NCBI RefSeq assembly: GCF_002575655.3
Contig: NC_053040.3
Span: 460,150,780 to 460,214,779 of the forward strand
Source of the DNA: Aegilops tauschii subsp. strangulata
Taxonomy: Eukaryota > Streptophyta > Magnoliopsida > Poales > Poaceae
DNA: 64,000 nucleotides
Direction: 5' to 3'
The first letter of the stretch is position 1. Every line of letters begins with the position of its first letter. Below are positions 45,286 through 56,480 of this stretch, in pieces. The notes beneath the pieces are model-generated. The model searched no databases. It worked only from the letters and a program-made list of their open reading frames with translations, and was not told the DNA's origin. Position numbers and translations under genes: made by a program.

Positions 45286-45640
45286 TCCACTCCCATGGAA
45301 TTCCCCTAGGGTTTCACACCGCCAACGCTGCAGGAATTGCCCTCCTCGCTGTCGCCGGTTCTCCTTGTCCTGCTTTAAAGAAGGAAGAGCCAACCACTAG
45401 TGCCTCATTTCATTCTCATCCCCTCACAACGTGGGAGGGAGGAACTAGAGAAATGAGAGCTACCATGTTGACGGAATTGACATCGGGATCGCGGCAGAGA
45501 TTCTCATTGCAGGCTAAGAAGGAAGCCGCTGGGGGAGGGGCGCTGGTCAAGGCAGCGATTGGGCATATTAGGAGAGGGAGTGGTGAAGCCGGAGGGCTGA
45601 GATGCCCCCACCATGGTAGCTCGATGCTGCTTGTGATAGG
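45286..45640. other. Unclassified sequence between A and a truncated LTR
   Basis: 355 bp of moderately GC-rich sequence match nothing else in the window. It begins with the putative TCCAC target site of A. No gene is supported. Confidence 0.4.
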
Positions 45641-47085
45641 TGTTGGGATTTCCCTGGAGAGGAAGGGTGATGTAGTACAGTAGCAGATAGCATTTCCCCC
45701 AGTTAAGAACCAAGGTCTATCGAACCAATAGAAGACACCACGCAAAAGAGGTAAGCGGTACCTGCACACACACACACAAAGCAAATATTTGTACCCAACA
45801 TGGGCAAGAGGGTTGTCAATGCCCTTGTACTTGTTAATCGCAAGGATTAAATCTTATAGTGGTTGATAGATAAGATAAAAGGAATATAAAAGTAAATAAT
45901 TTGCAGCAAATATTTTTAGGGTTTCAGTAAATATAAAGTGAATGGAGCAGGGGCCACATCGTTCACTAGAGGCATCTCTCTCATAAGCATAGCAATAGTG
46001 GGTAAACAAATTACTGTTGGGCAATTGATAGAATAGCGCGTAGTTCTGATGATTCTTCATGGCATGATCAATATATATGCATTACGCCCGAGACAAGTAG
46101 ACTGACATCTATCTGCATCTACTACTATTACTCCACCCCTAGACCGCTATCCATCATGCATCCAAAAGTATTAAGTCCATAACAAACAGAGTAATGCCTG
46201 AAGCATGATGACATAATGTAGACAAAGCAAGACCAAATAATATGTTCGAGCCCTATCATTTTACACTTAGTAGCAACAATACAAAAACGTGTCTTGCAAC
46301 TCCTCCTGACACAGAGTAAGGACACAACAAGATTGAACCTACCACCAAGCACCTCTCCCACTGAAGATAAATGAATCCAATTGGTCAAAAGAGATAGATA
46401 GATCAGAGAGAAATACAAGGCTATAAAATCATACATAAATAAATCTCAGAAAAGACTCAAATACTTTTAATGAATAATCTGATCAAACCCATAATTCATC
46501 GTATCCCCAACAAACACACCGCAAAAGTTTACATTAGATTGATCTCAGATGAGATCATTGTATTGAAGACAAGATCAAGATCAAGAGAGAGAGAGAGAGC
46601 CATCTAGCTACTGCTATGCACCCGTAGGTCCTGTGGGAACTACTCACACATCATATGGAGGCAGCAAGGTTGATGAAGATGGTCTTCGTGATGGGTTTTT
46701 CATCTGGCAGAGTACTAGAAAAGTCCTTCAGATGGGATCACGGAAGAATAGAGGCTTGCCGTGGTGAAAGTTATTTTCTGGACCTCTCCTGGGGGTTTCT
46801 GGATATATGAGAATTTGTAGCACTAGAATTAGGTCAAATGGAGCCACATGGCGGGGGGGGGGGGGGGCACAAGGCATCAGGGCACGCCCCTTGCCTGGCC
46901 GCTCCCTCGTGCAGCGTCTGGTCTCCTCCCGAAGCTTCCAGGGTCTATTTTTGTCTAGAAATAATCATCAAAAAATTTCAGCGTGTTTGTACACTGAGTT
47001 AATTGGCTAGTTCCCAAAAATGATATGCAACGACATGTAAAGCATACAAAATTGATAATATACTAGCATGAAACAATCTAAAATT
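45641..47085 (-). repeat. Truncated solo LTR related to the element E LTR
   Basis: It starts TGTTGGGATTTCCCTGG and follows the E LTR in order (AAGGGTGATG, CCAAGGTCTATCGAACCA, GGGTTGTCAATGCCC). It stops after AACAATCTAAAATT at 47085, where the E LTR continues with ATAGATACG and about 22 more bases. The Copia block begins at once. A 15-base G run is at 46853-46867. Internal sequence is absent. Confidence 0.72.
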
Positions 47086-47578
47086 CTTGGCCAGGTGCCA
47101 ACGGAGGTCTTGAGCATGGAGGATTGAGTGCGAATTTCTTCATGTACTTGGGAGTCACATATCTGTACTCCCTCCACTATCTTGCCCATCTCCTCTCTAT
47201 CTTCTGAATGCGCACCTTGCGCTGATTTTTATCTTCCTTAGGGGGTGTGCAGTACCCAGCATAGATGTCCTCAGGGATTTCAAATGTAGTGTTGATCTCA
47301 GGACTCTTTCCTCCTTTCTGTGGCTTCTTTCCATCAACCATTTTCTTCAGATGAGGAATTTGAACAATTGAATTCTCTGAAGAAGTATGCAACCTTTCTT
47401 CGAGGAACGCTGCAAATAAGTTAAGTTGATGAGAACCTAGTGATTCAGCAGCGGACATGAGTACCTGTGAACAGAGTATAGTTGCGAGGAATTTGAAGAG
47501 GTCATATGCGTTCTCAGAAGATTTTTCAAAAAGAACAAGTTTGAGGAATTTGACCAGATGAGTCTTGAAGAATTTCAC
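47086..47578 (-). pseudogene. Env-like ORF of Copia F, N-terminal part (left copy)
   Basis: The open stretch starts after a stop upstream of 47578. Its first ATG is at 47458 (MSAAESLGSHQLNLF), directly after a TGTTCACAG acceptor-like sequence, so the mRNA may be spliced there. KKPQKGGKSPEINTTFEIPE and IYAGYCTPPKEDKNQRKVRI follow. The frame breaks near 47177 and the sequence runs in another frame (VHEEIRTQSSM) to the junction. An extra ORF after pol is established for SIRE/Maximus Copia elements; true envelope function is not shown. No signal peptide or membrane span is seen here. Confidence 0.6.
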
Positions 47579-48058
47579 TAAGCGTTCTTTGTCTTAGGTT
47601 CCAGAGTTGTATAGTTCGAAGATCCACACAATAGAGGAATCTTGAAGAAAAATTATTGCTTAGAGAAATGAATCAAGAACAGATGACATGTGAGGTGTTT
47701 AGTGTGTGAAGAATTTGAAGAATAAACACCTTTGAAGATTTTGTACAAATCATTTGAATCAAGGAGGGCAGTCAAAGTAACTTTTAATTACCCTGAACGA
47801 AGAACACGATGAACTGTGAGGTAGAGATGAGAAGTTCATCTGTGCTGATCTTCCACGCCCTAACTCGGCGGAGGAAGACGGCTAAGGCGGCGGAGTGAAG
47901 ATTTCCGCGGCCGGCGCGAGTACGGCGGCGACGAGGTCGAGGCAGGGAAGCTCTTCCTCACCGGCGACGATGAAGTAGCGGCGGCGCTAGGGTTTGAGAA
48001 GCTCGAGCTAGAGAGAGGTCGAGCGGAGTAAAGGAAGTGAGGAAGGGGAAAGGGGGGT

Positions 48059-48066
48059 ATTTATAG
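48059..48066 (-). promoter_or_regulatory. TATA-like box upstream of the env-like ORF (left copy)
   Basis: Minus-strand TATAAATA is followed by a GC-rich leader with CCCTAGCGCCGCCG. The right copy has the same arrangement at 63254. Confidence 0.5.
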
Positions 48067-48452
48067 CCACGGTGAAAAACTGTTCGCCCGAAGAAATTGG
48101 ACGAACGTGCCCCTGACCCTTCTCATTCGCTTGACATGTGTCACCCACATACTGAGAAGTGGAGATCGTGTTAGATCGTTGGTGAATAGATAAGTATTTC
48201 GTGGGATGCGGAACGGTTTGAGCGGCAAAGCCAAAAATTTGGATAAGATAAGTTAAAAGTTCCGTTCACAAATTCTTCAGCTGACAAGGACACAGTGAAG
48301 ATTTTGAACGAGTTTCAAATAGAACGCACATGAAGAATTTGTGAATAGATTGGTTGAGTATAGCATAGAGGGGGAAGGGTCCGATCACATTCACTTAGCA
48401 GAAAAACCAACTTGAAGAATTAGCCATAAGTGAATGCTGTAGAGGACATAAA

Positions 48453-48454
<2 letters not shown>

Positions 48455-48516
<62 letters not shown>
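48455..48516. repeat. (TA)31 microsatellite
   Basis: 62 bp of alternating A and T lie in the pol-env spacer of the inverted copy. The right copy has 97 bp at the same place. Confidence 0.95.
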
Positions 48517-48517
<1 letters not shown>

Positions 48518-48823
48518 CCAATGAAGAAAAACGACGGAGAAGGTGAAGACAATGCAAAGTTGAAGAACATGAACAACTGAGGAATTTCATCTGAGGAAAA
48601 ACTCAAATTGAAGATTTTCAACTTTTGTGGTGGCGTGACCCACCGTATAAGAATGATGATTTCAGACACCGCGTACAATTGTCGTAGGGTTCTGAGAATC
48701 AAATTCTTTGTTAATTTCCTCACACTTAGAGTGTTATTCTTCATTGATTGAATAAAAACGTTTCTTCATGTGTTGCACATCTAAGTCATTAATTTTGCAT
48801 AAGTGTTAGGATGAGTGTCCTTT

Positions 48824-50757
48824 TCAAAGAACATTCGAAGATTCTAGGATATTTAGCTCACACCGCAACTTGCTAAATCTCTTCTCATCCAAGGGCTTTG
48901 TGAAGATATTGGCTAGCTGTTCTTCAGTCTTCACATGCTCAATAGAAATGTCGCCCTTCAACACATGATCGCGAAGAAAATGATGACGAATCTGAATGTG
49001 CTTTGTCTTCGAGTGCTGAACTGGGTTGTGAGCAATCTTGATGGCACTCTCATTGTCACAGAAGAGAGGCACATTCTTCACGTTGACGCCGTAGTCCTTG
49101 AGAGTTTGCTTCATCCACAGCAATTGAGCACAGCAAGAACCAGCAGCAATGTACTCAGCTTCAGCAGTAGACAGTGATACGCAGTTCTGTTTCTTCGAGG
49201 ACCAATAGACCAAAGATCGTCCGAGGAAATGACATGTACCAGATGTTGACTTGAGGTCCACACAATCACCAGCATAGTCAGAGTCAGAATATCCAATGAG
49301 ATCAAAAGCCGAGCCCTTGGGGTACCATAATCCAAGTGTTGGTGTGTGAGCTAGATATCGAAGAATATGTTTCACAACCTTATGGTGTGATTCATTCGGT
49401 GTAGCTTGAAATCAGGCACACATGCACACACTAAGCATAATATCTGGCCTAGATGCACATAAATACAATAAAGAACCAATCATGGAGCGGTATACCTTTT
49501 GATCAAAGTCAATACCATTTTCATCAGTGCACAGATGGCCATTTGTGGGCATCGGAATTTTGACGCCTTTGCAATCTTGCATGCCGAATTTCCTTAGTAC
49601 ATCCTTGAGGTATTTCTCCTGAGATATGAATATGCCATTGTGCTGTTGACGAATTTGAAGACCTAAGAAGAATTTCAACTCTCCCATCATAGACATTCGA
49701 TATTCTTCACTCATCATATAGGCAAATTCATCACTATAACGTTGGTCAGTACAGCCAAAGATAATATCATCAACATATATTTGGCACACAAACAATTCAC
49801 CATCATAAGATTTAGTGAAAAGAGTAGGGTCGAGTGAACCGGGTTTGAAGCCTTTCTTCATGAGGAATTCCTTCAAAGTATCATACCATGCCCGAGGGGC
49901 CTGCTTGAGGCCATAGAGGGCCTTATTGAGTCTGAAGACTTTGTCAGGATGCTTTGGATCTTCAAAACCTGGGGGTTGAGCAACATATACTTCTTCCTCA
50001 AGCTTACCATTGAGGAATGCACTTTTCACATTCATTTGATATAAAGTGATATCATGATGGTTAGCATAAGCAAGTAATATGCGAATAGCTTCAAGTCTAG
50101 CAACAGGTGCAAAAGTTTCATCGAAATCAATTCCTTCAACCTGTGTGTAGCCTTGAGCTACAAGCCGTGCCTTATTCCTCACCACAAGGCCATTTTCATC
50201 TTGCTTGTTGCGGTAGATCCACTTTGTGCCAATGATATTGTGCTTGCGAGGATCTAGACGTTTAACTAGTTCCCAGACGTTGTTGAGTTCGAATTGATGT
50301 AATTCTTCTTGCATGGCCTGAATCCACTCAGGCTCCAGAAATGCTTCATCTACCTTAGTGGGCTCTGTGATAGAGACAAAAGCATAGTGCCCACAGAAGT
50401 TAGATAAGTGTGAAGCTTTTGAGCGTGTGAGAGGACCAGGTGCTTCAATGTCATCGATGATCTTTTCAACTTGCACTTCTTTTGCAACGCGAGGATGAGC
50501 AGGTTGTCGTCGAGGAATTTGATCAGCATTTTCTTCAGCACCATTTTCTTCAGCATTTTCTTCAGGTGCATTAGCTCGACGTTCTTCACGTTCTGGAATG
50601 AATTCTTCAGCAGATTCTTCGGTAGGAATGACATCCTCAGTAGCCTTGAACTTGATAGTTTCCTCAGGTGCTGGTTCATCTATCACAGAGGGTAGGTGCT
50701 CTCTTTGCGAGCCATTAGTTTCATCGAACCGCACACATACAGCTTCATACAGTTTCA
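48824..50757 (-). pseudogene. pol: Copia F pol, RT and RNase H part (left inverted copy)
   Basis: The frame reads [83 protein letters not shown] (YVDD at 49766-49777), then RNase H YSDSDYAGDCVDLKSTSGT, STAEAEYIAAGSCCAQLLW and HHFLRDHVLKGDISIEHV. It is a typical Ty1/Copia RT-RNase H. Two lesions are seen. [11 protein letters not shown] (Asn codon 50030-50032) lacks the usual catalytic Asp of [14 protein letters not shown] at 49412-49414 stands where the right copy has CGA. Gag, protease and integrase parts are absent. Confidence 0.9.
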
Positions 50758-50772
50758 CAGAGGGTAGGTGTT

Positions 50773-52554
50773 GAAGAGGCCGGCGTTGAAGAAATAGAAG
50801 ATGAAGACGTGGACATTGGCTGTACCACACCAGTGATGAATGATGACTTTTGGGAAAGTCAGCACCCCAACTCTCCACTCTTCACACCATTGCAACAAAT
50901 TCCTCAGTCCCCAGCAACTACAGTTCAAATGGGATCTGATGAAGCTCATGAAGAAATTCCAGCCACTAGTCCTGAAGAAAATGAAAATGAAGAATTGAAG
51001 ACCCAGGCTGCCACTGAAGAGGAACCAGAAATTCCTTAGCCTGAAGAACCTGCGATTGTGATTCCTGAGGTTGTAATGCAACTGACTGACACTCCTCTGC
51101 CCAAGCCAAAGGATCCATTCTCAAGGAAGCAAAAATTCAAGGCTAATGATTTCTTCGGCGAGCACGTATTCTTCACTGATTACAACCCCTATGACTCTGC
51201 TTGCATTAGGAAGAGGCGTTTCTGGACTGCCAGCTAGGCAAATTTTTATTCCTCAGTGCTGTTCAACAAAGACAAAGTCTTCGATCATGAGCACATTCCT
51301 CACGTGGATATGGAATCACTGCCGTGCTTCGTGCCAGTCCTTAGTGTTCTTTACGACACTGGACTGTTAAATTTCTGCACTGATATATGTGATTGGAATG
51401 AAGAGCTCATTCTTCAATTTTATGCAACTCTACACATCACCGGAGACTCTGAAGATGTGAATTCATGGGTGCTGGACTGGATGTCTGAAAATACTCACTA
51501 CAAGGCACCAACTACTGAATTGCTTCGTGCTTTGCCTCTCAGTCCTCCCCTTGAAGCTGCTCGTTGCGTCTATAGTGAACCTGAGCTTACAGATCACTAT
51601 ATGCAAGTGCTGATGAAGCCATTGAAGCCAGGTTAGGCCCCAAGAACTAAATTCCTTGTGAAGGAATTGTTATATGTGCCTCGGACTGTCTATCGCATTC
51701 TGACGAAGACATTGAGTCCTATCAAGGGCCACGACTTGAAGGAAGAAGAAGTTGTTGGCATCATGAAAAATCTGCTTTTCAATATCATTCATGGCATTCC
51801 CGTCAACTTCCATGATTTCTTCATGAGGACTCTGGCCAATGTCGCAATGTCACCATTTGAGTTGAAGCCTTATGCTCCATGGATTATGAGATTCATCAGA
51901 ACAAGGTCTTCACTCAACTACAAAGCTGATACACTAAACCATTGCAGCTACTTGCCCCCGATTGAAGTCCTCAAACGGACATTTTCCCCAGCTGATGAAA
52001 AGGGCAAGGCTACTGCTGTTATTGATGAAGGCATTCGTCCATTGGATGGTCAATTTCGCAAGGCTGCATCCTACTCCACCAATGATGACTCTGCCACCCA
52101 TGACTCTGCTGCCAACGCAACCAAGCCAAATCCTCAAGGCACAGCTCCCAGGGTGATGACTGACCGTGAGCTTCTCCTCAGTCTTCACCAGAAGGTTGAT
52201 CACAATCACAAATGGGTCAAGCGTCAGTTTGGTTCAATTCTTCACAACATGACTGCTACCCAAAATGTAGTGAAGAAAAACCATTACTACCTTCATGAAA
52301 CCCTCAACCGCACCTGGGTTGTTCTGTCGCACATTTATAGCGCAGAAGATCTGAAGAAAATGGGTATCAAGGAGGACTTTGACTGGTCTGCACCTCCGCC
52401 GAAGAAATACAAGAAGGTCAAGGTCCCGTCCTTGGTGGCCAGCTCCTATTCTTCATCGCGTGACACCGACGAGCATGAAGACTTGGACGACACTGCGGCA
52501 GGCCCTACATCAACAAACGACCCCAACAACGCTGGCGCTCCTTCATCAACTTGA
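50773..52554 (+). pseudogene. Env-like ORF of Copia F, C-terminal part
   Basis: One frame stays readable from the junction to TGA at 52552 except for three TAG stops at 51037-51039, 51235-51237 and 51634-51636. Recognisable parts are [111 protein letters not shown] and a likely helical LLSLHQKVDHNHKWVKRQFG. The tail is Ser/Asp-rich. It resembles putative plant transposon proteins common in Triticeae annotation (possibly PF20167-like), recognised from memory. No membrane anchor is visible, so envelope-like describes position only. Confidence 0.65.
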
Positions 52555-53057
52555 TATTCTTCAGGGGCGTTAGTCCTCATTTTCGAACCTTTTGGTCATT
52601 CGATGACAAAGGGGGAGAAATTTGAGTTAGTCTTCAAGCGGGTCTATCTTTTATGGGCGTTTTTTCTAAGTTACAACTCTCGTTCTTCTGATGACTTTGT
52701 TGGATTGAGTTGTAAACTTAAACTCTATGGTGGCCTGATACTTTTGTTGTTTCTTCTGCATGCTTATTCCTCGTTAATGTTATTGCACGCATGCTGAATT
52801 ACATCAGTCACCATATTTCATCATGCATTTCAAATTCTTCATATATTATGTCAAATGCGTGTATGAATTACAAGATATAGGCGGAGATTTCCATGATTTT
52901 ACTCTTCAAGTGTGCATTGCTTCAAAAGCAAATTCCTCACTATGCACATCTTCAGGGGGAGTTCTTCAATATCTTGCAATCAAATTCCTCAATATCAGTA
53001 TTTACACTTCATATGTTTATCCCCGTTGAAAACTTAACCTATATTGTCATCAATCAC

Positions 53058-53072
53058 CAAAAAGGGGGAGAT
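53058..53072 (+). promoter_or_regulatory. Polypurine tract of Copia F
   Basis: AAAAAGGGGGAGAT lies just before the LTR start TGTAAGTGC, the usual Copia form. Confidence 0.82.
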
Positions 53073-54111
53073 TGTAAGTGCATCTAGTGCCCCTTAGTGA
53101 TTTTGGTGTATTGAAGACTTATAGGTTAAGGGACTAATGTGTTTATGAGTGTACACAGGTCTATAAGTCTATGAGGAGTTTGATATTTACACAGAAAGTC
53201 GACCCCTAAAAATGAAGTTCTTCGACTGAAGACTTTGGATTTCTGAAACTTTCTGAAGACTTTGAAAGTGAAGAAATTGGTGTGACCTTGAAGACTTGGT
53301 ATTCATTTGAGGAACCTGAAGCGTGAAGAGTTTTGTTTTCGTAGTTTCATTTTCCCTTTCTTGAGTCATAGGAAACACCGTACTGTTAAAGGGGGTCGAG
53401 GAAATACTAAGGAAAATTTTCCATGTGATGCTCAACTCAAAATCCTACACCTACCAATCCCTTCGAGTGAAGCCATTGGAAATCTCATACAGTTCAGTCA
53501 TATTCTTCAGTGACAGAGACGAAGTTCTTCTGGTCTTTTAGGAATTTGTTCTGACTGAGGAGTTAGGAATTCGCTAGTGCGGATTGCCTACACAGTGAGG
53601 AACATGATAGCCCTGAGGAATTTGATACTCAAATTTCCGACCGTTGCTGTGCTATGCGCCAGCTGTCCCAAAATATCTACCCACCTAACGGTCATATCAT
53701 TGAAGGGCATTTATGTCTTATCATGTCGGGCTGCTCCCTAGGCTATAAATAGCCGCCCCCTACAACCACTAGTTGGTTGGCTGCTCCGAGAGAAACTGAC
53801 ACTTGTCATTTGAGAGCATCCCATCCTCTGAGGACTTTGAGCGAAAATCATTGAGTGAGGAAAAAATCCAAACCCAAACACCTACCAACCCAAAGTGATT
53901 GAGCATCACTGAAGAGATTGATCCTGCATGGATCCGACGCTTGTTACCTTTGAAGACTGTGCTTCTTCCAGACGGTTAGGCGTCATGGTCTAGAGCATCC
54001 AAGAGGAATTGTGGATCACCGAGTGACCGAGTTTGTGAAGGTTCGGAAGTCACCTGAAGACTTACCACGAGTGATTGGGCGAGGTCTGTGTGACCTTAGC
54101 TCAAGGAGAAC
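53073..54111 (+). repeat. Copia F LTR, truncated copy (first 1039 bp)
   Basis: It matches 54879-55917 closely, including a TATA (TATAAATAG) at 53744-53752. It stops after CTCAAGGAGAA, where the complete LTR continues TACGGTGAGG, and joins an inverted LTR piece. Confidence 0.88.
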
Positions 54112-54112
54112 T

Positions 54113-54878
54113 GGTCATCATGATGAAATGAAGACAAGCACATAGTACAGAAAGCGTAAACACAGGATAACACAGGATGAAGACAAACAGACTGAAGAAA
54201 TTGAACTGAGGAAATTGAGAAATTCTTCAGTCAAAGACTTCAAACACAGATATGAACAAGTGCACAACACATTTATGAGGAAATGAAAGAGTTGAGGAAA
54301 TAGAACCAGTTGGCTTGGTGAAGACAATGCTTTGGTAGACCAGTTCCAACTGCTGTCTCAGTTGTACATCTGGTTGGAGCGGCTAGGTATTTAAACCTGA
54401 GGACACACAGTCCCGGACACACAGTCCTGAACACACAGTCCAGGACACCTAGTCCTCACCGTATTCTCCTTGAGCTAAGGTCACAAAGACCTCGCCTAAT
54501 CACTCATGGTAAGTCTTCAGGTGACTTCCGAACCTTCACAAACTCGGTCACTCGGCGATCCACAATTCCTCTTGGATGCTCTAGACCATGACGCCTAACC
54601 GCCTGGAAGAAGCACAGTCTTCAAAGGTAACAAGCTTCGGATCCACGCAGGATCAATCTCTTCAGTGATGCTCAATCACTTTGGGTTTGTAGGTGTTTGG
54701 GTTTGGGCTTTCCTCACTTGATGATTTTCGCTCAAAGTCCTCGGAGGATGGGATGCTCTCAAATGACATGTGTCAGTTTCTCTCGGAGCAGCCAACCAGC
54801 TAGTGGTTGTAGGGGGCGGCTATTTATAGCCTAGGGAGTAGCCCGACATGATAAGACATAAATTCCCTTCAATGATAT
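54113..54878 (-). repeat. Inverted Copia F LTR fragment forming a palindrome
   Basis: It is the reverse complement of LTR positions equal to 55501-56266 (766 bp). Its right 418 bp (54461-54878) pair with 53694-54111, giving an inverted repeat with a 349-bp centre. It ends exactly at the first base of the next LTR. Confidence 0.88.
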
Positions 54879-56413
54879 TGTAAGTGCATCTAGTGCCCCT
54901 TAGTGATTTTGGTGTATTGAAGACTTATAGGTTAAGGGACTAATGTGTTTATGAGTGTACACAGGTCTATAAGTCTATGAGGAGTTTGATATTTACACAG
55001 AAAGTCGACCCCTAAAAATGAAGTTCTTCGACTGAAGACTTTGGATTTCTGAAGACTTTCTGAAGACTTTGAAAGTGAAGAAGTTGGTGTGACCTTGAAG
55101 ACTTGGTTTTCATTTGAGGAACATGAAGCGTGAAGACTTTTGTGTTCGTAGTTTCATTTTCCCTTTCTTGAGTCATAGGAAACACCGTACTGTTAAAGGG
55201 GGTCGAGGAAATACTAAGGAAAAATTTCCATGTGATGCTCAACTCAAAATCCTACACCTACCAATCCCTTCGAGTGAAGCCATTGGAAATCTCATACAGT
55301 TCAGTCATATTCTTCAGTGACACAGACGAAGTTCTTCTGTTCTCTGAGGAATTTGTTCTGACTGAGGAGTTAGGAATTCGCTAGTGCGGATTGCCTACAC
55401 AGTGAGGAACATGATAGCCCTGAGGAATTTGATACTCAAATTTCCGACCGTTGCTGTGCTATGCGCCAGCTGTCCCAAAATATCTACCCACCTAACGGTC
55501 ATATCAATGAAGGGCATTTATGTCTTATCATGTCGGGCTGCTCCCTAGGCTATAAATAGCCGCCCCCTACAACCACTAGCTGGTTGGCTGCTCCGAGAGA
55601 AACTGACACTTGTCATTTGAGAGCATCCCATCCTCCAAGGACTTTGAGCGAAAATATCAAGTGAGGAAAACCCAAACCCAAACACCTACAAACCCAAAGT
55701 GATTGAGCATCACTGAAGAGATTGATCCTGCGTGCATCCGACGCTTGTTACATTTGAAGACTGTGCTTCTTCCAGACGGTTAGGCGTCATGGTCTAGAGC
55801 ATCCAAGAGGAATTGTGGATCGCCAAGTGACCGAGTTTGTGAAGGTTCAGAAGTCACCTGAAGACTTACCACGAGTGATTGGGCGAGGTCTGTGTGACCT
55901 TAGCTCAAGGAGAATACGGTGAGGACTAGGTGTCCTGGACTGTGTGTTCAGGATTGTGTGTCCGGGACTGTGTGTCCTCAGGTTTAAATACCTAGCCGCT
56001 CCAACCAGATGTACAACTGAGACAACAGTTGGAACTGGTCTACCAAATCATTGTCTTCACCAAGCCAACTGGCTCTATTTCCTCAACTCTTTCATTTCCT
56101 CATAACTGTGTTGTGCACTTGTTCATATCTGTGTTTGAAGACTTTAACTGAAGACTTTCTCAATTACCTTAGTTCATTTTCTTCAGTCTGTTTGTCTTCA
56201 TCCTGTGTTATCCTGTGTTTACGCTTTCTGTACTCTGTGCTTGTCTTCATTTCATCATGATGACCATGCTTGTGTTCTGCTATGCATACTTTTGAGTACT
56301 TATTCCGCTGCAAGTAGTTCTTCGCTAAGGAATTTCCTCACTGGCAAATTCCTCAGTGAAGAATTCATAAAAATCGCCTATTCACCCCCTCTAGTCGATA
56401 TAACGCACTTTCA
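54879..56413 (+). repeat. Copia F complete 5' LTR
   Basis: This is 1535 bp, TGTAAGTGCATC to CGCACTTTCA. A TATA box (TATAAATAG) lies at 55551-55559. It is directly followed by a tRNA-iMet PBS. Confidence 0.9.
55551..55559 (+). promoter_or_regulatory. TATA box of the Copia F 5' LTR
   Basis: TATAAATAG is also present in the truncated copy at 53744-53752. Confidence 0.6.
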
Positions 56414-56415
56414 AT

Positions 56416-56426
56416 TGGTATCAGAG
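56416..56426 (+). promoter_or_regulatory. Primer binding site, tRNA-iMet
   Basis: TGGTATCAGAG lies two bases after the LTR end and is complementary to the 3' end of initiator Met tRNA, the usual plant Copia primer. Confidence 0.9.
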
Positions 56427-56480
56427 TGAGGTACTCCCTTGTTCTATGTGATTTTGGTTTAACCGCCTGGAGTTTTAGTT

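Larger units (their letters stand above)
47086..50757 (-). mobile_element. Inverted internal segment of Copia element F (pol 3' part to env-like 5' part)
   Basis: On the minus strand it reads the connector after integrase, RT, RNase H, a pol-env spacer with (TA)n, then the env-like N-terminal region. It is the same order as 60553-64000 on the plus strand, so the window holds a diverged inverted repeat of more than 3.4 kb. Its ends are abrupt: a foreign LTR at 47085 and a head-to-head join with plus-strand env-like sequence at 50757. Neither end has LTR or TSD features, so this is a rearrangement, not an insertion. Confidence 0.85.
50758..53072 (+). mobile_element. 3' part of Copia F, plus strand (env-like C-terminus, polypurine tract)
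   Basis: It begins abruptly at the inverted junction and runs through the env-like ORF to the polypurine tract and an LTR at 53073. If the segment 47086-50757 were flipped, the env-like N-terminal part would face this C-terminal part, so both may come from one element. Confidence 0.75.

Noticed and set aside
45264..45683. 139-codon plus-strand ORF
   Set aside because: It crosses the boundary between the A LTR, unclassified sequence and a second LTR, so it is not one gene.
48935..49177. 80-codon ORF duplicated at 62104-62346
   Set aside because: It is the antisense shadow of conserved RNase H coding sequence, which explains its presence in both copies.
50773..52554. True viral envelope protein
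   Set aside because: No signal peptide, membrane span or glycoprotein pattern is visible; only its position after pol is envelope-like.
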